Assembly (NCBI RefSeq): GCF_004340785.1
Contig: NZ_SLXS01000002.1
Location: 434,001-498,000 of the forward strand
From: Tumebacillus sp. BK434
GTDB taxonomy: Bacteria; Bacillota; Bacilli; Tumebacillales; Tumebacillaceae
DNA length: 64,000 nucleotides
Direction of reading: 5' to 3'
Notes under the pieces: model-generated
The model's input: only the letters and a program-made list of their open reading frames with translations
Told to the model about the DNA's origin: nothing
Databases searched by the model: none
Made by a program: the position numbers and the translations under genes
Part shown: positions 44,833-53,837 of the stretch, piece after piece
Layout of the letters: the number at the start of each line of letters is the position of its first letter
Position numbering within the stretch: position 1 is the first letter of the stretch

Positions 44833-45864
44833 ATGCCAGTCATCACGCTTGACGATCGCAAACTGTTTGGCTACACGCTGGTGTCCTACAACGCCGCCGG
44901 CGTCAAAACGGAACTGAACTCGCTGGTTCAGGATTTCAACTGGAGCGGGGAACTCGACCAGTCTTCGATGAAGCTGGAAGTCAACCTCGCGCCGCATGAG
45001 GAGACCAAAACTTTGGTCACGCCGGGCGACCGTCTGGTGTTGTACGTCTTTCAGACCGACACCGACAAGACGATCCAGCTGTTCTCGGGAATGGTGGTCG
45101 AGAAGCAGATCCAAGGCGGGTATGCCGGGGTGACGCGAGTGGTCGCGCATGACCTGATGTACTTTTTGCTGAAGAACAGCGATGATTTCGTGTTTCGCAA
45201 CATGAAGGCGTCCGACATTTTGAAGAAGCTCTGCGTGCAGTTTGGCGTGGTGGCCGGGGTGATCGACGACTCCGGCCACCGCATCCCAAGCCTCGTCTGC
45301 CGCAACCAGACGCTGTACGACATGGTCGTCAAAGCGCTGCAGATCACGCGTGACGCGACCGGGCAGAAATTCTTCCTGCGCGCCGACGCCAGCGGGATCA
45401 TCCTGCGCAAAAAGCCGAAGGAACCGACGATGTGGGTGTTTCAGGAGAGTCATACGCTGCTCTCGGCCAACGTTTCGGAAAACATCTCGAACATGCGCAA
45501 CCACGTCAAAGTGATCGGGCACGCGGCCAATGAGGAGCAGAGCCCGATGCTGGCCGAAGCGAAAGACGACGCCGCCATCAAGCGGTATGGCCGCTTGCAG
45601 GAGCTGCACACCGCTGAGGAAGACGGCAAAGACAAAGCGTCGGCGCTCTCGGTGGCGCAGACTGTGCTGAAAAAACTGAACAAGCCGGAGCGGACGGCCA
45701 GCATCCAGGCGGTCGCCGTGCACGGCCTGTATCCGGGCGACCCGGTACAGGTTTATGAGCGTCAGACGGGCTTGTCTGGCGTGTATTATGTGAAATCGAT
45801 TCGCACCAGCGTCTCGACGGCCACTGCGACGGTCGACTTGGATCTCGTGTATGAGGATGAATAA
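44833..45864 (+). CDS. xkdQ: Baseplate hub protein (XkdQ-like, late control D type)
   Basis: A 343-residue protein matching the XkdQ hub family in position, length and features: DRLVLYVFQTDT, then the middle segment with RNQTLYDMVVKALQITRDATG, and a C-terminal VHGLYPGDPVQVYERQTG strand pair. Hub proteins form the trimer at the tail tip that connects tube and spike. The ATG follows TAGGGAGGGACG. Confidence 0.87.
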   Translation: MPVITLDDRKLFGYTLVSYNAAGVKTELNSLVQDFNWSGELDQSSMKLEVNLAPHEETKTLVTPGDRLVLYVFQTDTDKTIQLFSGMVVEKQIQGGYAGVTRVVAHDLMYFLLKNSDDFVFRNMKASDILKKLCVQFGVVAGVIDDSGHRIPSLVCRNQTLYDMVVKALQITRDATGQKFFLRADASGIILRKKPKEPTMWVFQESHTLLSANVSENISNMRNHVKVIGHAANEEQSPMLAEAKDDAAIKRYGRLQELHTAEEDGKDKASALSVAQTVLKKLNKPERTASIQAVAVHGLYPGDPVQVYERQTGLSGVYYVKSIRTSVSTATATVDLDLVYEDE

Positions 45865-45892
45865 TGAGAAGGAATAAAGAGGAGGGAAGACG

Positions 45893-46231
45893 ATGGGAGT
45901 GGGTGAATTGGCCGGGCTGATGGCAGACATCGCCAACCGGCAAGTCGGGGCGCAACTGCTGCCGGTCGAGCTCGGCACCATTCTGGAAGACATGGTCAAC
46001 GGCGGCGATCTGCGCATGAAGCCGGACTCGATGAAAATCGATCTGTCCTACAAGCACAAAGAACTGCTCGTAGCTGACAACCTGATCTTGCGCAAAGGCG
46101 ACCGCGTCGTGGCGGTCGGGATCAACGGCGGCCAGAACTACGCCATCCTCTGCCGCCTCAGCAAAAATCCGGCCCGGGCTGTGATTGGCAACGGCCAGTA
46201 TCGGGCCGGGGATCGGACGGTGGTCGAATGA
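45893..46231 (+). CDS. xkdR: Baseplate protein (XkdR/DUF2577-like)
   Basis: A 112-residue beta-rich protein after the hub gene, in the place of the DUF2577/XkdR component. It shows a small beta barrel pattern (LPVELGTILEDM, then LILRKGDRVVAVG). The ATG follows GAGGAGGGAAG, and its stop overlaps the next start (ATGA). Confidence 0.8.
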   Translation: MGVGELAGLMADIANRQVGAQLLPVELGTILEDMVNGGDLRMKPDSMKIDLSYKHKELLVADNLILRKGDRVVAVGINGGQNYAILCRLSKNPARAVIGNGQYRAGDRTVVE

Positions 46232-46680
46232 GCATCATGCCACAATTTCCTGCGCTGGACAACGCGTTTGACCTCGACGCGGCCGGGCAGGCAGCCGCAA
46301 ACACGGGCAACAACCCGGTGTTTGATTATCAACGAGGCGAGTTCGTGTTCACCGCGACCGGACGAGTGGCGGTGTCCGAGGGGCTGGAGAGCCTGAAGCA
46401 CTGGGCGAAAAAAGCGCTGCTCACCGCCCGCGACCGCTTTCTGGTCTATACGACCCAGTACGGCAACGAGGCACACGAACTGATCGGGATCGATCTGCCC
46501 GATGAGATTTTGTTTATGGAGCTGCAGCGCAACATCACCGAAGCGCTGATCTATGACGCGCGGGTGACAGCCTGCACCGATTTTCGCTTTGAGCGTCTGG
46601 CGGACCGCGTGATGTGCGACTTCACGCTGATCACGCCGCTTGGCGCCGAGGCGATGCAGTATACATTGGAGGTGAGCTAG
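46228..46680 (+). CDS. xkdS: Baseplate wedge protein (XkdS/DUF2634, gp25-like)
   Basis: A 150-residue protein of the DUF2634 family, the PBSX counterpart of the gp25/W baseplate wedge. The conserved segment is RVAVSEGLESLKHWAKKAL near residues 49-67. It overlaps the previous gene by 4 bp, and its 3' end carries the GGAGGTGA site of the next gene, so translation is coupled. Confidence 0.87.
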   Translation: MSIMPQFPALDNAFDLDAAGQAAANTGNNPVFDYQRGEFVFTATGRVAVSEGLESLKHWAKKALLTARDRFLVYTTQYGNEAHELIGIDLPDEILFMELQRNITEALIYDARVTACTDFRFERLADRVMCDFTLITPLGAEAMQYTLEVS

Positions 46681-46681
46681 C

Positions 46682-47845
46682 ATGAGTGAAAAAGATCTGT
46701 CGGCCGTATTTCCCTATCAGGATCAGACGGAGGAAGCGATTCGCCGGCGGATGCTGTCGGCGGTCGATCCTTCGTGGGACCAGTCGGAAGGCAGCTTCAT
46801 CTGGGATTCGCTGTCGCCGGCCGCCATCGAGTTTGCGCTCGCCTACATCCGGGCCAAGGAAGTGCTGCAGTGGGGCTTTGCCACCACCACTTTCGGCCCG
46901 TACCTCGACGCGCGCGGCGCAGAGCGCGGGATCTTTCGCCGCCCGGCCCAGAAAGCGGTAGGTGAAGTAACGGTGGAAGGCGCAGCGGGCGTCTACATCC
47001 CCGAAGGCACGATGTTCGCCACAGAAGCGGACGAGCTGAGCGATGAGAACCTGCAGTATTTCGTGACGACCGCAGACGGCACGATTCCGGGCAACAAAAC
47101 GCTGACGCTGCCTGTGGCATGCACGAAAGAGGGGAGCACCGGCAACGTGCTGCCCCAAAAGATCACCATCGCCGTCAGCAAGATTTCCGGTCTGACCAAG
47201 ATCGACAATGCCGACGCGATGAGCGGAGGGGTGGATGAAGAGACGGATGAGGCCTTTTTGAACCGCTATCTGAAGCATGTGCGCAACCCTGGCGCGTCGG
47301 GCAACATCGCGGACTACATCCGCTGGGCGCAAGAGGCGGACGCTTCGGTCGGCAAAGTGCAAGTGAGTCCGATTGCAGGTCAGCCTGGCCACGTGCAAGT
47401 CTTGCTCGTCGATTTGGAAGATCGGCCGGCCACTGCCGGGCTGATCAAAAAAGTGCAGGACTACATCGATCCGAACAGCGCGGGCGGCGGCGCGGGCATG
47501 GCGCCGATCGGAGCGAAGATTCATGTCGAGACGCCGACGCAGTTGGTGCTGTCGCTCCGCCTCCGACTGACCGTCATTCGCGGGTACGAGGAAGCCGGGG
47601 TGAAGCGGGCGGTGGTGCAAAACATCTCCAAATACTTGCGCACGCTCGTGCTCAACCCGGAGGATCGCTTCGTTCGCCTGTCCAAAGTGGGGCAGGCGAT
47701 CATGATGACCGAAGGCGTGCAGGACTTTGACCAGTTGACGATGGCGGTCGACGGCGTGCCGGTCACACAAAACTTGGAGATCGCGGCCGATGCGATGGTC
47801 GTGCTTGCGGAAGCGAACGTCGAATGGCTGCAGGCAGGTGAGTGA
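46682..47845 (+). CDS. xkdT: Baseplate J family protein (XkdT)
   Basis: A 387-residue baseplate J/gp47-like protein. The N-terminus has the typical QTEEAIRRRML motif and EGSFIWDSLSPAAIEFA segment, and the middle shows the GGVDEETDEAFLNRYL signature of the family. Together with XkdS and XkdU it forms the wedges that trigger sheath contraction. It overlaps the upstream frame of the next gene. Confidence 0.92.
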   Translation: MSEKDLSAVFPYQDQTEEAIRRRMLSAVDPSWDQSEGSFIWDSLSPAAIEFALAYIRAKEVLQWGFATTTFGPYLDARGAERGIFRRPAQKAVGEVTVEGAAGVYIPEGTMFATEADELSDENLQYFVTTADGTIPGNKTLTLPVACTKEGSTGNVLPQKITIAVSKISGLTKIDNADAMSGGVDEETDEAFLNRYLKHVRNPGASGNIADYIRWAQEADASVGKVQVSPIAGQPGHVQVLLVDLEDRPATAGLIKKVQDYIDPNSAGGGAGMAPIGAKIHVETPTQLVLSLRLRLTVIRGYEEAGVKRAVVQNISKYLRTLVLNPEDRFVRLSKVGQAIMMTEGVQDFDQLTMAVDGVPVTQNLEIAADAMVVLAEANVEWLQAGE

Positions 47846-47847
47846 CG

Positions 47848-49056
47848 ATGAGCGAACGTGAACGTGACGCCGTCACCCTGGCCAAGCTGCAGACGCTGAT
47901 GTCGTATGCCCCCACTCACTACGGGCGTTCCGAACTCTATCAGCAGTTGATGGAAGCGAACGCCGTGGAGTCGGTCGCGATGCGCAAGATGCTGGAAGAC
48001 GTGTTCGCCCAATTTTTCGTCGAGACGGCCACGTGGGGACTTGTCTTCTGGGAAACGGAGTTTGGCCTGATCACCAACGAGTCGCTGTCGTATCAGATGC
48101 GCCGGGCCCTCGTGCTGCAAAAGATGCGCGGGACGGGCACGATGACCAGCGAAACGATGGCTGCTATCTTGAGCTCGTACGGCGCGCGGACGGCGGAGAT
48201 CGATCAGGTGTTCGAAAGCTACAAGTTTGGCGCTGTGCTGGTCGATTTCATCTTGTCGCCAAAACGTCCCGTCGACGACGTCCACGCCAGCATCCGCGAG
48301 ACGATCAAAACGGTGCGCCCGGTGCATCTGGACTTTTGGATCGAATACCGGGAGCATGTCGCCGAGTCGTTCCGCGCCTGGTACAAAATGCGCACCGGGC
48401 GGGAGTATGCGCACAGCGATACGGTGCGCAGCGAGATGACCACACAGAATGAAGAGATGAAATTCGGGCAGACCGAAAAAAATCTGTTCCATTTGAACCA
48501 CTCGACCATCGGCAATACCATGTTTGTTTCCAGCGAACTAAACGATGAGTCATCCACGTTCTTAGAGCGCTCGTTGGATCATGAACACTACGACATGCAA
48601 GGGAATCTTGGCCAGGCATTTCTTCTCAATGGCTCTCAGGTCAATGGAGCGAACCGGACGCTGCACGCGGCGGTAAGCGCTGAAGGAAGTTCGGAGCTGA
48701 GGCAGACAAGCAGTGAGCAGATGGGCTTGATTGCAGACGGGAAGCCGGCGGTGCTTTTCGGTGTAAACAGCTGGGAAGTTCCATTTCGAGCATGTGCAGA
48801 TGCATACCGTTTCTCCTTTTCGAGACAGCCGGCTCGGCTGTTTCCAGAACGATTGGAAGAGCAGGCTGGAATGGAGCAGACACTGGCTGTTATCGAAGCG
48901 CATCCGCTTCAAGTTTTCGTGAGCCAAGCGGCAATATCAGTAGGGATGCTCAACGCAGCAGACGAAATGGATGTTGCGAAAGAGACCTGCAGTTGCGTGT
49001 TGTATCGGGCCGACCAAGACGGCGTGGAAACAATCTTGGAACAAAGAGCCCTGTAA
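47848..49056 (+). CDS. xkdU: XkdU-like baseplate protein with a C-terminal extension
   Basis: A 402-residue protein. Residues 1 to about 195 match XkdU/DUF2313 (KMLEDVFAQFFVETATWGLVFWETEFGL, shortened here to its FVETATWGL core), which is the full length of PBSX XkdU. The remaining 200 residues have no counterpart in XkdU and are AT-richer, and may add a tail-tip or fibre-attachment domain. The ATG at 47848 (AGGTGAGTGACG upstream) is preferred to the GTG at 47842 that overlaps the previous stop. The stop codon lies in the loop of a hairpin. Confidence 0.85.
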   Translation: MSERERDAVTLAKLQTLMSYAPTHYGRSELYQQLMEANAVESVAMRKMLEDVFAQFFVETATWGLVFWETEFGLITNESLSYQMRRALVLQKMRGTGTMTSETMAAILSSYGARTAEIDQVFESYKFGAVLVDFILSPKRPVDDVHASIRETIKTVRPVHLDFWIEYREHVAESFRAWYKMRTGREYAHSDTVRSEMTTQNEEMKFGQTEKNLFHLNHSTIGNTMFVSSELNDESSTFLERSLDHEHYDMQGNLGQAFLLNGSQVNGANRTLHAAVSAEGSSELRQTSSEQMGLIADGKPAVLFGVNSWEVPFRACADAYRFSFSRQPARLFPERLEEQAGMEQTLAVIEAHPLQVFVSQAAISVGMLNAADEMDVAKETCSCVLYRADQDGVETILEQRAL

Positions 49057-49077
49057 CGTCAGGGCTCTTTCATTTTC
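49043..49077 (+). terminator. Hairpin over the stop codon of the XkdU-like gene
   Basis: AAAGAGCCCT (49043-49052) pairs perfectly with AGGGCTCTTT (49061-49070), and CATTTTCC follows. The T-run is weak, so it probably attenuates transcription between baseplate and fibre genes. Confidence 0.65.
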
Positions 49078-49095
49078 CTAAGGGAGGTTGACCTC

Positions 49096-49635
49096 ATGAA
49101 ACATGAAGAAACAAAAGTAAAACTGGCGATCGGCGATGTCACGATCCAAATGTACAAGGCAGACGGGACGGTGCTCAAAAAACAGGAGCTGCGCAACCTG
49201 ATTGTCAAACAAGCGAGCGTTCTGATGGCCCGCCGAATGGCGCCGAGCGAGAATGTCGCCAACGGCTTCCAGTATCTCGCCCTCGGTAAAGGCGTTGGCA
49301 CAGGCAATCTACAGGAACCGCAGGTGGAAAATCCGGATCTGTCAGCGCTGCGGGATGAAGTGTATCGCAAGCCGATCACGACGTGGCGCTATTTGAACAG
49401 CGACGGCAGCGTTTCTGCCGCTCCGACCCATATCTTGGAACTTACAACTGAGATTTTGGAGGGTGAAGGTGTGCCGCAGGAGGCGGAATCTGTGCCGTTT
49501 ACGGAGATGGGGCTGTTCGGTGGCGATGCGTCGGGTGCTAAAGATTCTGGCTTCATGTTCAACCATAAAGTGTTCCCGGTCTGGAACAAGCCGATAGATG
49601 CCCGCTTGCGCATCGTCTGGAAGATTACCTTCTAA
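49096..49635 (+). CDS. Tail-tip protein of unknown role
   Basis: A 179-residue beta-rich protein between the baseplate and fibre genes. The start follows AAGGGAGGTTGACCTC. Recognisable features are an N-terminal strand-rich stretch (VKLAIGDVTIQMY), a segment LRNLIVKQASVLMARRM and a C-terminal FPVWNKPIDARLRIVWKITF-like strand, a pattern common in small phage tail-fibre connector or collar proteins. The function is inferred from place only. Confidence 0.7.
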   Translation: MKHEETKVKLAIGDVTIQMYKADGTVLKKQELRNLIVKQASVLMARRMAPSENVANGFQYLALGKGVGTGNLQEPQVENPDLSALRDEVYRKPITTWRYLNSDGSVSAAPTHILELTTEILEGEGVPQEAESVPFTEMGLFGGDASGAKDSGFMFNHKVFPVWNKPIDARLRIVWKITF

Positions 49636-49649
49636 AGGAGGGCTGAGAC

Positions 49650-51299
49650 GTGACCTATACGCCAAGATTCACCCGACCGCCGCAGGGCAATTATGACCCG
49701 GACAAAGCGTTCACTCAAATCCGGGCGGGCAGTGAGGCATATCTGCTGGAAGATGAAGTGAACGAAATGCAAGCGATCCTTCAAGAACAGGCTCGAAGTG
49801 TAGCACGAGACCTGTATCGGGACGGATTAAAAGAGCGACTGGTCGTCAAACGGGACACGAGCCGGGCGAACGTCTATCGCATCGCTCCGTTTGAAGTGAT
49901 GGCAGACGGCGTTAGCGTCCGCGTAACGGGTATCAACACAACAGGCACCCCGCGAACGGAAGCGGATGGCGAAGATAATTTGATCCTGATTCCAGCACCG
50001 CCGTTCGACAGTGAGGAGGAGCGCTACGACCCGGTGCTGCTTGAAGTGTTTGAGGAGGAAGTGCATGCCGGTCAAACGTTGTACCGACACGGAGCCCAAT
50101 CTAGCGATTTCACCATACCGAATGACCTCTGCGATAACCGGGTCGGCGCGGAAACTTCGCGCCGGATGCAAATGAAATCGGTATTGCGTGTGGTGGAGGA
50201 TGACCTGAGTGACTGGCAATATGACCTGAACGGCAGCCCTCTGACCCATTCGGAAGGCTGGGTGTTCCGCTCAGCTGCGGGGCGCACTGTGATTTGGCTG
50301 TTCACTCTTGCTTATTTGCCGGGTCAACAAGGTAATGAGCATGTCTTCGAGATGGCGCGATTGTCAAGCCTGAGGGATAGCGTCATTCCCTCTGGTTTCA
50401 TCAACACGCAGAAACTGGCGTACCAAGCAGTGACGTCAGATAAAATGGCCCCCGAAGTCGTCACCGCGGAAAAGCTGTCGAACGGCGCTGTAACGAGCAG
50501 TAAACTTGCCGCGAATGCGGTGAAAACCACGCATCTTGAAAATGCTGTGGTCACCGTCGACAAAATCGGCACAAATGCGGTCACGACATCGAAGATCGCC
50601 GACGGCCAGGTGACGATCGAGAAACTGGCGAACACAGCGATGAATACGTTGAATGACAGGATGGGACTGTCAGTTCCATCAGATGGATTTATTCCAATTC
50701 TGCGTTTCTTTCAGTGGTGGTCGGCGATCGGTAATTTTCCGGTCAAATGGGCGGGCGGACATTCGGCAGCAGAATGGGGAAGTCAAGTACTGCAAAAAGA
50801 GGGGCAAGCCTGGAAAGTTTTCGAAGGCATTACCTATATGAGCAGAACACATGCCACTTGGCAGGATAAAAAGATTCACATGTACATGGGGAACGCTGGC
50901 GCCTTAGCCGACAATGTCTCCATGTATTGTTTACAGAACATTACAAACACGACGGCAAGCGTTACGCCCAACGCGAACTATTCCAGTTATGCTGGTCAAA
51001 ACGCGGCGGCAAGCGCATCGGTTGCGTACAAGGTTTTTGATCCGGCAGGGAAGCCGGAATTGACGGACAATTTCACGGAAACGGTTACGCTAACCACTAC
51101 GAACATCGGCAGCGGTGGCTGGACGGTTCAAGTGCCAGCAGGACATGTGATGATTTTTATCTTGAAGTCCAGCCCATATTTGTCCTCAGGAAATCTGTAC
51201 TACAACATGCATGAGTTGCTTGCCCCGATAAGCCAAATGCCAAACTTTGCACCCCATCTGCCTACGTATCGCCGTCTCTTAAACGGTAAATGGGACTAA
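49650..51299 (+). CDS. Tail fibre protein 1
   Basis: A 549-residue protein with a GTG start 6-8 bases after AAAGGAGGG. Residues 1-230 form an N-terminal attachment region (PPQGNYDPDKAFTQ, then LLEDEVNEMQAI) that is clearly related to the next fibre gene and resembles DUF4815-type fibre bases. About residues 250-335 hold a run of 10-residue pseudo-repeats (AVTSDKMAP, AVTSSKLAA, AVTTSKIAD and so on), typical of trimeric fibre shafts. The last 200 residues are a beta-rich tip, presumably the receptor-binding part, AT-richer than the shaft. Confidence 0.85.
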   Translation: MTYTPRFTRPPQGNYDPDKAFTQIRAGSEAYLLEDEVNEMQAILQEQARSVARDLYRDGLKERLVVKRDTSRANVYRIAPFEVMADGVSVRVTGINTTGTPRTEADGEDNLILIPAPPFDSEEERYDPVLLEVFEEEVHAGQTLYRHGAQSSDFTIPNDLCDNRVGAETSRRMQMKSVLRVVEDDLSDWQYDLNGSPLTHSEGWVFRSAAGRTVIWLFTLAYLPGQQGNEHVFEMARLSSLRDSVIPSGFINTQKLAYQAVTSDKMAPEVVTAEKLSNGAVTSSKLAANAVKTTHLENAVVTVDKIGTNAVTTSKIADGQVTIEKLANTAMNTLNDRMGLSVPSDGFIPILRFFQWWSAIGNFPVKWAGGHSAAEWGSQVLQKEGQAWKVFEGITYMSRTHATWQDKKIHMYMGNAGALADNVSMYCLQNITNTTASVTPNANYSSYAGQNAAASASVAYKVFDPAGKPELTDNFTETVTLTTTNIGSGGWTVQVPAGHVMIFILKSSPYLSSGNLYYNMHELLAPISQMPNFAPHLPTYRRLLNGKWD

Positions 51300-51311
51300 A
51301 TTGTGCTTGGA

Positions 51312-51338
51312 GGAGGGGAACTTCCCCTCCCTTTTATT
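51312..51338 (+). terminator. Hairpin between the two fibre genes
   Basis: GGAGGGGAA (51312-51320) faces TTCCCCTCC (51322-51330), effectively a 7-bp GC-rich stem with a 5-base loop, followed by CTTTTATT. It could be a partial terminator. Confidence 0.7.
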
Positions 51339-51353
51339 AGGAGGTGACCTGGA

Positions 51354-52328
51354 ATGACGAAACATCCTGTATTCAATCGGAACCCGAAAGGAAATTTCAA
51401 TAAAGACAATCAGTTTACGCAGGTATTGATCGGCTCTGACGCCGTGTTGCTCGAAGATGAGCTGAATGAGATGCAAGCGATCCAAAGTAGCCGCGTTGAT
51501 GAACTGTACGATCTTCAGGACTACGACGGTGGAAAAACAGGGCTGGATTCCAACTTTGTCTATGGGGAGACATACGCTCATGAAATTCCCGCTTTCACTG
51601 CAAAAGTCGCGGGGCACATGATTCGTGTGTCTGGCTATGGAAACACGGGACAGTTTTCAACTGTACCAGAAGACAGCAATATTGTGTGCTTGGCACCCAT
51701 GCCGGAAGGACAAACTGAGCAAAGCGACCTGGTCTTTTTGGAAGTGAAGGAAGAAGTTCTGACGGGACACGAACCGCTTTTTCAACACGGCAATTTGGAT
51801 GCTAACTATCGATTGGATAATAAGTTGATCGATCCTCGCGTTGGACATGAAACAGCTCGTCGCCTCCAACTTCGAAGCAAACTGCGTTTGTTGCCAAACG
51901 TTGGTGAACTTCCAGCTAATCAACCGTGGCCATCGGCAATTTTTGCACTCGACTCTGCACTAGACCCATTAGGCGGACGCTATGTGTATGACCAGAATGG
52001 CAGATGGCGCTCAGAGAACGGCTACTATGCGATCCCCATCGCCACAGGGGTGAAGTACAAAGATCGCTTATATGGTATTACTACAGCTTTGTGGCCTGAG
52101 TTGATTAAAACCTACCTGACATACAGTGAAAGCGGTGATCTTATACAGGTCGATACTCGGTTAGGAGGAGTCTTTGTGCTGAGCAGCACAAAGATCACTC
52201 ATCGAGCCGAAGGGATCGATAAGGTTACAAATGTAAAGGACGGACGGGTGACAACTTGGCAATGCGCTTATGGATCGGTACCAGGCGGAGGAACTGGGAT
52301 GTATGCAGTGTTTAAAAAGGAATCATAA
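51354..52328 (+). CDS. Tail fibre protein 2 (paralogous base, different tip)
   Basis: A 324-residue protein whose first 190 residues align with fibre 1 (PVFNRNPKGNFNKDNQFTQ, LLEDELNEMQAI, RVGHETARRLQLRSKLRL against the matching parts), while its C-terminal 130 residues differ and lack the shaft repeats. It begins eight bases after AGGAGGTGACC. Two fibres with the same base and different tips imply either two receptors or alternate adsorption proteins. Confidence 0.82.
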   Translation: MTKHPVFNRNPKGNFNKDNQFTQVLIGSDAVLLEDELNEMQAIQSSRVDELYDLQDYDGGKTGLDSNFVYGETYAHEIPAFTAKVAGHMIRVSGYGNTGQFSTVPEDSNIVCLAPMPEGQTEQSDLVFLEVKEEVLTGHEPLFQHGNLDANYRLDNKLIDPRVGHETARRLQLRSKLRLLPNVGELPANQPWPSAIFALDSALDPLGGRYVYDQNGRWRSENGYYAIPIATGVKYKDRLYGITTALWPELIKTYLTYSESGDLIQVDTRLGGVFVLSSTKITHRAEGIDKVTNVKDGRVTTWQCAYGSVPGGGTGMYAVFKKES

Positions 52329-52351
52329 TTACGCCTAGAGGAGGGAGCTTC

Positions 52352-52735
52352 ATGTTACAAATCGTGACCGGAAGAGTGACAGTCGGAGGCGGTGTGCGGC
52401 TTGCGAGGGAAGCGCAGCGACCGATTCTTGTGACAGACACCAAAACAGTCTCAACTGCAGGGACGGTCCTTGCAACGCTTACGGTACCGGCCGGGCAGAC
52501 CTACCACCTCTCTGAAGTCAGCGTTGGCGGTGACACCGCGAACCGCATTGATGTTGTCATTCAGGGAAAAACGGTGCACACCATGTTCTACCCGGGGTAT
52601 GGGATGCACAACAAAACTTACGCAGCGATGCCAAAAGCATATGGCGGCGAGACGATACAAGTGATCAGCCGGCAAGCGACAGCCGGGATGCACACGGCAA
52701 CGATTATCGCTCACAAAGCAACTGAATTGTTCTAA
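52352..52735 (+). CDS. Small beta-rich tail-associated protein (unknown)
   Basis: A 127-residue protein after the second fibre gene, starting at an ATG nine bases after GAGGAGGGAG. It is beta-rich with no membrane segment (TGTVLATLTVPAGQTYHLSEVSV is a strand pattern, abbreviated in meaning). It may be a fibre tip or a fibre chaperone. I do not recognise the family. Confidence 0.7.
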   Translation: MLQIVTGRVTVGGGVRLAREAQRPILVTDTKTVSTAGTVLATLTVPAGQTYHLSEVSVGGDTANRIDVVIQGKTVHTMFYPGYGMHNKTYAAMPKAYGGETIQVISRQATAGMHTATIIAHKATELF

Positions 52736-52779
52736 CATGTAGGGCTGAAGTGAGTTCCAACAAGCGAGGTGAAACACCC

Positions 52780-53103
52780 ATGACGATCAACATCGAAGCG
52801 CTGAAACAGGGGTTGGATGATGTGAAGGAGCGGCAGTTGCAGTTTGAAAGCGAAGTGAAAGACGAACTGAGCAAAATCAAAGACACCCTGGTCGCCCAGG
52901 CGGTGGCCAACTCCCGCAATGAGACGATTCTCTCCTCGCTGGTCGAGGAGATCAAGAGCTTTCGCACCGAGTTTATGACCCTGCTCACCGAAAGCGTGAA
53001 GAGCACGAACAGCCAAAACAACGGCTGGCACGATCTGGCGGTCAAAGTGGTGATGAGCATCGTCGCCCTCGCTGCGGCTGTTTACGGAGGGTCCAAGCTA
53101 TGA
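52780..53103 (+). CDS. xhlA: XhlA-like membrane-associated lysis protein
   Basis: A 107-residue protein with a long helical, coiled-coil-prone N-terminal part (EALKQGLDDVKERQLQF) and one membrane helix at the C-terminus (about 85-104), the layout of XhlA. In PBSX, XhlA acts with a holin to let the amidase reach the wall. The ATG at 52780 follows GCGAGGTG by 9 bases and is preferred over an in-frame ATG 30 bases earlier. It overlaps the amidase gene (ATGA). Confidence 0.85.
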   Translation: MTINIEALKQGLDDVKERQLQFESEVKDELSKIKDTLVAQAVANSRNETILSSLVEEIKSFRTEFMTLLTESVKSTNSQNNGWHDLAVKVVMSIVALAAAVYGGSKL

Positions 53104-53837
53104 AGATCACCGACTTGCTCCTGACCAATCCGGACGCCCGCCCGCGCCGCCAGATCACGCCCAAAGGCGTCGTCCTGCACTGGGTCGCCAACCCGGGCAC
53201 CACCGCGCGCAACAACCGCGACTATTTTCAAAACGGGGTCAGCGCCGCCAAGCAGAACTGGGCATCGGCGCACTATGTGGTCGACGACAAGGAGATCATC
53301 CGCTGCATCCCTGAAACAGAGATGGCCTACCACGTAGGAGCGACTTCCTACAATAAAACTGCGCTGCAGCGCTTCGCTACATCCTACCCGAATGACTGTC
53401 TGATCGGCATCGAGCTCTGCCATGCCGACTGGGACGGTCATTTTGGCAAAGGCACCTGGGCGCAGGCGGTCGAGCTCGTCGCCGACATCCTGCGCCGCTG
53501 GCAGCTGCCCGTCACGGCGATCGTGCGCCACTACGACATCACCGGCAAGGAGTGTCCGCGCCTGATGGTGCGCGACCCGGCTGTGTTCGCCGCCTTCAAG
53601 GCGGATGTCGAGCGCATCTTGCATCCGCCGGCCCCCGCTCGCAAACCGGGCCCGGCGCCTGACGTTCCGGCCGACCACTTCGCGGCCGCAGCGGTCGCTT
53701 GGGCGTACCAGCACAAGATCTCGGCGGGCACCGACGCCGCGAAGCATTTTGCACCCGACCGGCCGATCACCCGCGCCGAAATGATCGTGCTGCTCAAGCG
53801 CACCTATGACCTCCTGAAAGGAGGTGAATCCCAATGA
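53100..53837 (+). CDS. N-acetylmuramoyl-L-alanine amidase (Amidase_2) with an SLH domain
   Basis: A 245-residue endolysin. Residues 1-175 are an Amidase_2 domain with the zinc ligands visible as His27 (VVLHWV), His144 and Cys152 (RHYDITGKECPR) and a glutamate at 105 (IGIEL). It cuts the MurNAc-L-Ala bond. A Pro/Ala linker leads to one S-layer homology domain at 192-236 (WAYQHKISAG, then FAPDRPITRAEMIVLL). SLH domains bind secondary cell wall polymer, so this one should direct the enzyme to the host wall. It overlaps both neighbours by 4 bp, giving the lysis order XhlA, amidase, holin. Confidence 0.92.
   Translation: MKITDLLLTNPDARPRRQITPKGVVLHWVANPGTTARNNRDYFQNGVSAAKQNWASAHYVVDDKEIIRCIPETEMAYHVGATSYNKTALQRFATSYPNDCLIGIELCHADWDGHFGKGTWAQAVELVADILRRWQLPVTAIVRHYDITGKECPRLMVRDPAVFAAFKADVERILHPPAPARKPGPAPDVPADHFAAAAVAWAYQHKISAGTDAAKHFAPDRPITRAEMIVLLKRTYDLLKGGESQ

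Noticed and set aside
36988-53837. Overlapping minus-strand ORFs in the tail operon (for example 37772-39370 and 44062-46017)
   Set aside because: Antisense shadows; the plus strand carries recognisable tail proteins with ribosome sites and coupled starts.
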